Shown: piece by piece, positions 1-64,000 of the stretch
Numbering within the stretch: the first letter of the stretch is position 1
How the letters are laid out: each line of letters opens with the position of its first letter
Source of the DNA: Amorphochlora amoebiformis
Lineage: Eukaryota > Cercozoa > Chlorarachniophyceae
Length of the DNA stretch: 64,000 bases
Assembly (NCBI GenBank): GCA_054601695.1
Contig: BAAHQB010000048.1
Span: 806,001-870,000, forward strand
Direction of reading: 5' to 3'
Notes under the pieces: generated by a model
What the model was told of the DNA's origin: nothing
What the model saw: the letters and a program-made list of their open reading frames with translations, nothing else
Database searches by the model: none
Translations under genes and position numbers: made by a program

Positions 1-266
1 ATATATATATATATATATATATATATAGGTATATAATACATATACATTATAATACGTTTATCACCCATATAGACTGTTTCTCATGCAAACTATACGGAGG
101 GCATATCTCTCGTCCTCAGGGCTCGATGGTGAAGAGAATGTATACTTATCGTGTAAATGTGTGTACATGCTGCTTACTGCCTGCATGCAAACTGGCCAGT
201 AACGTGTCACATTGAGGTTTTGACGCGTGAGGTGAGTATATGAATATGTACATGTACATGTGTATG

Positions 267-304
<38 letters not shown>

Positions 305-369
305 GATATACATATACATGGATATAAAGACCTTCGCTAGAGCGGTTACGGGACGTATGCTAAGGCCCT

Positions 370-445
<76 letters not shown>

Positions 446-480
446 TATCATAAACAATACATCACATACACATACATGTC

Positions 481-518
<38 letters not shown>

Positions 519-548
519 GTATGTATGCTAAGGCCTTGACACACACAC

Positions 549-594
<46 letters not shown>

Positions 595-882
595 ATATGT
601 GTTAAAAACATGTATGCATGTATGATATATATGTTATAATGTATGTATATGATGTATATGTTATATATATATATGATGTATATGTTATATATATATATGT
701 ATATATATATATATGATGTATATGTTATATTATTATATATATATATATATATATATATGATGTATATGTTATATATATATATATATATGATGTGTATGTT
801 ATATATATATATATATATATATGTCTACATATTCAAAATTACATATTCCTATACATATACATATATATATATATATATATAT

Positions 883-931
<49 letters not shown>

Positions 932-1026
932 CATACATATATATATATATACGTATATTTCCGTTTTCTAAATCGACATCCATCCATGCATACACACATA
1001 TGTACATACACTTCGACCATACATAC
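1..1026. repeat. Microsatellite-rich flank, no gene seen
   Basis: The stretch is mostly (TA)n with runs at 1-27, 280-303, 372-440, 483-507, 562-590 and 730-955. Unique islands at 55-245 and 325-372 show no reading frame I can support. The phrase around 350-372 (tatgctaaggccctgaca) recurs near 526-541, so short local duplication has occurred. The downstream end of the minus-strand J-domain protein gene may lie here, but no further exon was identified. Confidence 0.6.
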
Positions 1027-5862
<4,836 letters not shown>

Positions 5863-6700
5863 CCCATCTGTTCCGGGCTGGGTTCCGAAACATCGTCCGG
5901 GACCTATGTGTGACATCTCCCATCGTCACATATACCAGAATTAACGTGACAGCATGCTATGTCACATCTTTGGCCTGCCTTCATTGCGACGCACTCTGCG
6001 AAGGTATTACCCGATCTGTGCACGGCACGTGGCTAGCGCGCGTAGTTTCCCTTGGACCGACACAAGTCACGTTGAATAGTCACGCTATGTGTGCTGCCGG
6101 TCTGAATTATGATGAAATCTCCTGAGAAACACCAGCTGTTGTTTTGCGGCTGTGGGCAAGCATCCAGTGACTCACGCTTCGAAGCCATGCGTGCAGGTAG
6201 TGAAAGACATCGCTCCCGAGAATCTCATCGTGCTCACTTCCTTCCTTCCCCCCCTTTCCCCAGCACTGGGACTGAACAGATGGATGCGAAAATCGAAGGA
6301 AAGTGGGGATAAACGGCACAAAAGGAGCTCCAGCGCGAGGGTCAGTGGAATGTTGAAGAAATTGTTGGTCTGTGAGTTGACGGATGTCATTCTCAGGGGA
6401 GCGTGGGAAGCCGGTCTGGGAGTCGGCCTGCAAGTCGGAAGGGGTCTAGGGTGAGCTAATATAATAAAAGAAAGTCAGAAAGAGGAAGCTTGTGTCCGAT
6501 TGGCGTGCCATGTGAATTTGCGGAAGTGAAATTATCGTCCATGTATTAACCCAGAATCATATTGAAGCACTGAAGACATGAACGTTAAGCACAAAATAAT
6601 GCAATCTGAAGCGTTAGCGAACATTTACAATGTGCATCCGTTTGGGCACTGCCGAATGAAAGACGTGCGAGTTCTACTCTAAAAAAATGTTAATTTGCAG
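5863..6700. other. Divergent intergenic/leader region between J-domain gene and kinesin
   Basis: A non-microsatellite stretch between two divergently transcribed genes, so it probably holds both promoters. Plus-strand candidate first exons for the kinesin include ATG at 6590 running to a possible donor at 6623, which would join in phase to the exon at 6701. Open stretches at 6109-6200 and 6299-6450 look coding but cannot be tied to either gene. No TATA or initiator element is distinctive against this background. Confidence 0.4.
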
Positions 6701-29674
<22,974 letters not shown>

Positions 29675-30742
29675 ATCAAGTGGACTCATTTTACTAGTTT
29701 TGTGAATGTACAAGAGCGCCTGCTGCCCCTGTATACTAGGTATAATTACCTAGTTACGAAGGCTGGCGCCAACGCTCTCAGAGTAATATTCAGTATATCA
29801 TTTTCTAGATTTTCTATCATGGACTAATAGAGATATAGCTATTCGAATAGTTATGACTCAAGATGAAGCCAAATCCTAATTCGCAGGTCAATATAAATTA
29901 CTCATTAATAAATTATATATATTTATCGCGGAAGTTTATCTAGTTTATCATCAAGATTTACGTATCTAGAATACTAGTTATCTAGGTTATGCAGATACTA
30001 AGTTCAGCCATGCAGTATGATATGTAAATACTAGAAATACAAGAAATATTATATATCTAGTATATATCTGTATATTTACGTAGAATAAAGGGGCCGACAA
30101 GGCACGTATTACAACTTGTGGGTACAAGGCACCTAAGAGTATCATGAGTAATACTAGAATATGGAGATCTAGCAAACACGCGAGATCTAGACAGACTTTA
30201 GGTGGTAGGGACCAGCCAGACTAGCCGAGATGGCATGTCACAGGTGCGCGGAAAGTCGAAGGTTGTGGTATTGTTTCACTTGAATCCCCTCACATACTGT
30301 GGCTTCGTCCATCCAAGTGCCTTTGTTTTTGTGATGAAGTCAGTAATTGCTCATCCACTCAAGTTTTGCAGTTGTATTATTAGTTTTTTACCCGTATTGC
30401 GAGATTGTGTTCTTCAGTTCCTATGTTGTGACGCAGACGATATTGTTCGATCAGTGTCTTTTCCGAATCCTAGTACATGACCGTAAGGATATTAGAATTA
30501 GATTTACAATTCCTCCATTCACCTCTCATTTTCGTATTTACCGTGACCGTGCCGTCTGCGAGTGCCGTGGCGAGAACCTGCATATATATATATATATATA
30601 TACATATAAATATGCACATAGCATGTGTATTATATGTTATACACACGCATATATATGTATATAATATATACATATATATACACATATAATATATATATAT
30701 ATATATATGACTGTGAATGTATGCTTATATGCAATATATATA

Positions 30743-30780
<38 letters not shown>

Positions 30781-31116
30781 ATATATAAATATATGTGTAT
30801 ATTAACATATTAATACACGTTAATATTAATATATCACCTTTACACATACATGCATATTACATATATTCATATATATATGTATATATATGTGTATATATAT
30901 ATGTATGTATATATATATATATATAATATACATATATATATATATATATTCAATATATAAAGATTTCATATGCATGATATTGTATATAACAAATAGACAT
31001 GTTTTTTTCGAGAACAAGTTTGATTACAAATCGAAACTCTTAAATCACCTCTTTGTAGTGGAAAGAAACCCGTACGCCGGTAGACCTCCTCCATATACTA
31101 AGAAGATACGTGCAAC

Positions 31117-31169
<53 letters not shown>

Positions 31170-31177
31170 ATGTACAT

Positions 31178-31214
<37 letters not shown>

Positions 31215-31232
31215 ACATACATATATATTATA
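29675..31232. other. Convergent intergenic region, CTAG-rich at its left end
   Basis: 29675-30230 lacks microsatellite and is dense in CTAG. 30240-30590 is ordinary sequence in which no exon is convincing; on the minus strand GCAG|GTTCTCGCC at about 30580 opens a short coding-like piece. From 30600 TA repeats resume. 31008-31112 is open on plus ([15 protein letters not shown]) but has no partner exons. Polyadenylation signals were not distinguishable. Confidence 0.45.
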
Positions 31233-36821
<5,589 letters not shown>

Positions 36822-37059
36822 TTACTCTATCAAGCTATACAGCTTGCCACACACGAAACACCCAAGAGATTATAATATAGGCCAATATTCCGGCCTTAAA
36901 ACATTAAACAAAAAGCAAACGCAGTAAAATGGTACCAAGAGGGAGTATTTTCACTCCCAGTACTCATCATTCTCTGCTCCAAGCATGGAAAAAGCCTCCT
37001 CCTGTGTATGCATAATTTAGATCCAAAATAAGGCTAAAAATTCGAGAGAATCTGAAGAA
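36822..37059. promoter_or_regulatory. Divergent spacer between HMG-CoA lyase and RPB10
   Basis: About 240 bases without microsatellite lie between two divergent genes and must hold both core promoters. No motif stands out enough to call an element. Confidence 0.4.
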
Positions 37060-37220
37060 ATGGAGGACCGATATCGGAGAAGCCTTGAAGCCATTTTCCC
37101 GACGTCTCTCGGAGATCCCCTCGAGATTAATCGAATCCCGGATGGTCGGGGAAAACCCGGGAAAATTCGCAACAGGTCCCTGCGGGACATCGCGTTTGCC
37201 GTCGGCCTGAAGGCAAATAG

Positions 37221-37224
<4 letters not shown>
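37060..37224 (+). CDS. Upstream ORF of 54 residues overlapping the RPB10 start
   Basis: ATG at 37060 opens a frame ending TGA at 37222-37224; RPB10 starts at 37221, so stop and start share ATGA. The frame stays open upstream to a TAG at 37018-37020, which could also be an acceptor. The peptide ([19 protein letters not shown]... [10 protein letters not shown]) resembles no family I recognise. It may be a regulatory uORF, a separate small protein or the last exon of an unseen upstream transcript. Confidence 0.35.
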
Positions 37225-38466
<1,242 letters not shown>

Positions 38467-38778
38467 GACGAGATCGAACTAGTAGAATGTGCGCGAAATA
38501 GGAATGTGCGACACTTCAGACGTGAATTTTAATATTTGAAGTAAGTTTGATCGACGAACTGTACAATAAATCTAGAAAAGTACTGAACCATAGAAAGAGA
38601 AAGATCTATAGGTGTATTGAATCCTATTGATCTTCTAGATCTTTCTCTAGATAGCTAAAGATACTCCCATAACTCTGGATAAACGTACGTTTAAACGTAC
38701 GTACATATAACTTGACATTCAATTTTACCTAGTCTAGTAGTACGAGTCACAGTCGGTAACCTAGATAACGCCCCACTC
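38467..38778. other. CTAG-rich intergenic spacer after RPB10
   Basis: Unique sequence without microsatellite; about seven CTAG in 200 bases (38570-38765), and inverted phrases such as tctagatctttctctagata and gtttaaacgtacgta. No coding evidence. Confidence 0.55.
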
Positions 38779-59691
<20,913 letters not shown>

Positions 59692-60981
59692 TCATCCAAA
59701 TTGGTATATGAAGGATTTTGCATCCGTATCACTTTATACGATACGGCCAGCTGTAGTGTAGCTAGATATATCGAAGCATGAGTCGCTGTCACGTCATGAT
59801 CCTAAGGCCCTAAGTGTATATATCTAGTTGTGACATGTACGTATAATTACAGCAGATCCGGATTCAAGCGCTTTGTATATGTATGCGATCGATCATGTTT
59901 AATGGACGTCTTTAAATTAGTTATAATTAATTTTTTTTAACAATTACTGGGTCAATCTAGTCAATATAAGTAACAGTCTAGAACGTTACCTCTAGTACCT
60001 CACCAGCTAGGACTCTAGTACATGTCATCTACAGATCTAGGTCATGATCTAGATGATCTAGATGATGCTAGTGACGTGCAGTCCGATTATCACTGAGTCT
60101 GTCTAGTCTATAGTCTAGATACTCTACAGTCTAGATAGTCTAGCTAGTCTAGGTACGTAATCACTAGTAGTAGTCTAGGTCTAGTCAGTGTCCATATACT
60201 TGCATACGCATTGCATTTTACAGTCTAGAGTTTATATTCACTATGAATACGTATACGTACCAAGTTCTAGGTACGTACCTGTACCCTCCCTAGTAGGCTA
60301 CGTAGTACCTACTGCATATAACCAAAAATCTAGAACGTTACCTCTAGTACCTCACTAGGCTAGGATCTACATATGCTATGACTGCTATCACTGAGTCTAT
60401 CTACTAGATCCGATGAGTCTATAGTCAGTCTATTAGTACGTAATAGTACTAGTAGTACACATACTACGGTCACGGTGTACGTGTACTTGCATGCGTATCT
60501 CTAGGTATTGCAATCTAGTAACCTACAGTTAATATTCCTGTGAATGCGTATACGTACGCAGTACGCACCAAGACCTGTGAATGCGTATACGTACGAAGTT
60601 CTTGGTGCGTACGTACGTACCCTGCCTACTAGAGGATATACGCTCTAGACGCTAGATCTAGTAGGTCTAGTAGACTCGTAGTAGATACGTACGCGTACCG
60701 TTCCTCTGGTTACTATATGGCTCTGGTAACTAGTCTATGATAGGTTATGCTACATGTGGTTGTAGGTTTTAGATATTCTATTAGATTCCTAGGATTCTAG
60801 CTCAACGATATCCTAGATATGCCAGATCCTCTATATCCATCCTACCCTACGTATTTAGATTAATCATGTAGAAATCATAGCTACTGAGTGATAAACCAGA
60901 ATTATGGATACCGTACTCATGACTGATAATTTCAAATTGCAACAGGGGTATTTATTGGCCCCATGAATCAACCGTTCGGAT
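59692..60981. other. Convergent intergenic region, extremely rich in CTAG and GTAC
   Basis: No microsatellite. From about 59930 to 60830 I count roughly 38 CTAG tetramers where about 3-4 are expected. Two direct-repeat units share tctagaacgttacctctagt (59980 and 60329) and gagtct-(g/a)tcta phrases after it. Palindromes GCGTATACGTACG and GTACGTACGTAC cluster at 60240-60610. No coding evidence. Confidence 0.7.
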
Positions 60982-61726
60982 TCATAAACCATCGTGCAAC
61001 TCGCCCTCAGTGTTCTGCCTCTCCAGTTTAAGCTCCTTGATCTCATACCTAATCGAGTTAGTCATCCATTTAGGCATATGGCATGCGATAGTCTAGATAG
61101 TGGTGGATAGTGTTTCTCGAAATACACTCACATCGTCTTTTTCCCTTCTTCGGTGTTGCAGAATCGGTTATACGAGTCCCTAACCATGAGCTGGAACGCT
61201 ATCTGAAATAACAATGGTACATGAAAGGAGAATTAAGACGGAAGATTCTTTGGCGTGTTCATTTCTCCCGGCACCTTCTTGGCTTTCTCGAACAATTCCC
61301 TGAGCTTCCCGACCCTTTCTATGGCCAAATTCGAACCCACATTGATCTGCGTAGGCGAAAATAAACTTCATGTCTCGCTGGTAAGGAAATAACGTTTTTG
61401 GAAAACCTTGACGTTTACTGGCGAAGTCGCCTTAGCATCTGCCAGTGGAGTCTTGGGCCGCGATGGCGGCAGATTGCTCTGATAGCTTTGCCCTACCGAT
61501 GGAGGCCCAGCCCCAAGCTTGGCCTCGTCCGTACTCAACCCTACCTCTTTGCTATCGGACACCCCTGCTGATAACAAGGGCTTGGGGTTTTTTATTACGG
61601 CCCCGGTATGCGATGGAGTTTGCTCGGCGGCTGCTTTCGTAATTGACTCTTGGGTTCTAAGACATATATTGCGTACGATATAATACATATGTACTAACAA
61701 GGTAACTTTTTTATGTAACATGTTAC

Positions 61727-61802
<76 letters not shown>

Positions 61803-61846
61803 ATATATATATATATATGTATCTTTTTTATGTAACATGTTACATA

Positions 61847-61913
<67 letters not shown>

Positions 61914-62137
61914 TTGTGTATATATGTATTTATTTTACGTATATGTATATATATATATATGTATATAAATATATATACTCTTCTTTAATACTATTCTGAA
62001 GATATACAGCATATGTACGTGTAAGATAAGGTACATAGCGATATATTACATATTACATGTAATGCATTCGTTTCTGCAAATGATATATAATATATAATTA
62101 AACATCCTTATTTTTCATAGTTATATCATATCATTAT

Positions 62138-62175
<38 letters not shown>

Positions 62176-62262
62176 TATCTACCAATCTGTACAAATTTTT
62201 ACCTATACTATATTAAGTTTGAATCGATTAATATATAAACAATGTAGTAAATATATATATTT

Positions 62263-62303
<41 letters not shown>

Positions 62304-62459
62304 TATTTATTGTATAATACAGTAGTTGTGTTGTCCAAATGTTCATTTTCACATCAGATGCATATATCGTACTACCTATGATCCCGGAAGAACACAACTA
62401 AAGGGTGGATGAGCTTAGAAGGCAAGTTCACCTGACAAGTACAATATCCCCACACACGT

Positions 62460-62497
<38 letters not shown>

Positions 62498-62498
62498 G

Positions 62499-62561
<63 letters not shown>

Positions 62562-62670
62562 CTATATATATATATATATAGACTATATTGTGCGAATGTA
62601 TTGACCCCGGAAGAGTAAGGCTGGATGAGCTTAGATGGCAAGTTCAACGAGCAAATACAACATATAGATG

Positions 62671-62714
<44 letters not shown>

Positions 62715-63199
62715 CATACACACATAAATACATTCCATTCTTACATGGAGAGAGAATGTAAATCTTATTAGATTATGATACATATGTATTATTTATATAT
62801 ATTTATATACATATATATATATATATATATATGTAACATATAAATAGGTATATGTATGTAATATATATAAATATACGTCGTCGCGTACACAGATATAAAC
62901 ATTATACGCACTAAGAATATATACGTATATATACATATATATATATACATATATATATATATAATATGTATACTACATATATATATTTACATATTTATAT
63001 ATTTATGTGAATATTCTCAGAAAGCACGTAGAATGAAAGAAAGGGAGAAGAGAGAGAGAGAATGCTCAGGTAGGGAGATAAACAAATGAAGATAGGCGGA
63101 CGATACATCGATAGAAGAAAAATATCTTAAAAAAATAGATATCTCACCTGAAATTCTGCGTTATTAGGGTCGATGTAGAGCCGGAATAGGTGCCTTCCC

Positions 63200-63263
<64 letters not shown>

Positions 63264-63508
63264 TCTATTGGTTTATGTGCCATTCTTACATGTTTTATAA
63301 AACTGTACGTAAAAATGTAAACATATGCGCATAAAAATATTTTCATAATATGTATGTGTGCAGATATGTTCCTGTTCTCCTCTCCTATCTCACTCCCTGC
63401 CCCCCCCCTTTCTCTCTAACTACAATTTATTCCTATGTTTAAGAACATAGTAAAGAAGAAATACGTACACATAATTTTTAACATATAAATATTATACATA
63501 TATATATA

Positions 63509-63540
<32 letters not shown>

Positions 63541-63564
63541 GCGTATATATATATATACACACAA

Positions 63565-63611
<47 letters not shown>

Positions 63612-63626
63612 TATATATATATATAT

Positions 63627-63666
<40 letters not shown>

Positions 63667-63916
63667 TATTTGTAATATGAGGCTCGCCGCTCTGTGTCTC
63701 TATTCTCTTCACCTCTTCTCTATGTATGTATGGATGTAAAAACAAATATATATATACTCTATATATATATATATATGTATATATACGTGTAAATATATAT
63801 ATACATATGTAATCTATATATATATATATATGGATATATATTTGTATATATATATAAACTCTTACCTCTTCAGTAGATGGCGACAATCAGGGGGTGTGAG
63901 GCGCGTAGAGTCCTCG
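60982..63916 (-). CDS. RGS-domain protein (regulator of G-protein signalling), 5' end not seen
   Basis: RGS domains accelerate GTP hydrolysis by heterotrimeric G-alpha. Exons, minus strand: 63916-63866, 63199-63148 ([17 protein letters not shown]), 62431-62376 ([19 protein letters not shown]), 61656-61407, 61346-61275 ([10 protein letters not shown]), 61202-61132 ([19 protein letters not shown]), 61048-60982 (ends [11 protein letters not shown]). All phases agree. The pieces match the second half of an RGS domain: IYxxYIxPxxxxEVNLPSK and, later, FxxAxxxxxxLMxxDSYxRF. Between them the 250-base exon adds an 83-residue Ser/Pro/Ala-rich, probably disordered insert, so the domain is interrupted. 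The N-terminal RGS helices and the start codon lie beyond or at the window edge. The family call rests on these two motifs; an RGS-like fold is the main alternative. Confidence 0.75.
62593..62660 (-). pseudogene. Decayed copy of the RGS exon 62376-62431
   Basis: On the minus strand gttgaacttgccatctaagc and tcatccagccttactcttcc parallel the exon's ggtgaacttgccttctaagc and tcatccacccttta; acceptor AG and donor are lost. It lies about 215 bases upstream in the transcript. Confidence 0.7.
63660..63740 (-). other. Possible extra RGS-gene exon
   Basis: On the minus strand GAAGAGGTGAAGAGAATAGA reads [16 protein letters not shown] after an acceptor-like CATAG, but no donor follows, and exons 63916-63866 and 63199-63148 already join in phase without it. 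Confidence 0.2.
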
Positions 63917-64000
63917 CTATATGTGTAGATAAAATATAATGGATGTATGTAGAACATACCTGTGTTTGTGTGTATTTATGTTGTATAGGTATTTATATAT

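Noticed and set aside
31008-31112. Plus-strand open stretch ([20 protein letters not shown])
   Set aside because: Protein-like, but no splice partners in phase; on the minus strand it could equally be a last HMG-CoA lyase exon. Left unassigned.

Overview
This is a window of an intron-rich eukaryotic nuclear genome. Five conserved multi-exon protein genes can be rebuilt by reading short exons between GT-AG introns and checking that reading phase is kept across each junction. Introns consist mostly of (TA)n/(CA)n microsatellite, GA- or CT-rich tracts and degenerate TTAGGG/CCCTAA (telomere-like) repeats. Exons are typically 25-150 bases. The lineage cannot be fixed from sequence alone; the gene content (kinesin, RGS protein, HMG-CoA lyase, RPB10, Dbp10 helicase) only says eukaryote, and tiny phase-checked exons with microsatellite introns suggest a repeat-rich protist. 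I ran no database search; family calls rest on recognised motifs.

Layout. (1) About 1.0-5.9 kb, minus: a membrane-anchored J-domain protein whose HPD motif reads HPS. (2) About 6.7-29.7 kb, plus, divergent from it: a kinesin with a complete N-terminal motor, a short coiled-coil stalk and a His/Gln/Gly/Thr/Pro repeat tail. (3) About 31.2-36.8 kb, minus, convergent with the kinesin: 3-hydroxy-3-methylglutaryl-CoA lyase. (4) About 37.1-38.5 kb, plus, divergent from the lyase: the RNA polymerase subunit RPB10 (RPABC5), preceded by a short ORF whose stop overlaps the RPB10 start codon. (5) 38.8-59.7 kb, plus: a DEAD-box RNA helicase of the Dbp10/DDX54 type. (6) About 61.0-63.9 kb, minus, convergent with the helicase and open at the window edge: an RGS-domain protein.

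Most unusual features. Telomere-like repeats lie inside introns of several genes and show a polarity: TTAGGG arrays begin at or next to the 5' splice site, and CCCTAA arrays run up to the 3' splice site. Intergenic DNA downstream of three genes is free of microsatellite but very rich in the tetranucleotide CTAG. Several exons have a decayed partial copy in a neighbouring intron.

The genes look like ordinary independent housekeeping or signalling genes, not a pathway cluster. Two of them (RPB10, Dbp10) serve transcription and ribosome biogenesis. No mobile-element ORF, rRNA gene, CRISPR array or convincing tRNA was seen.
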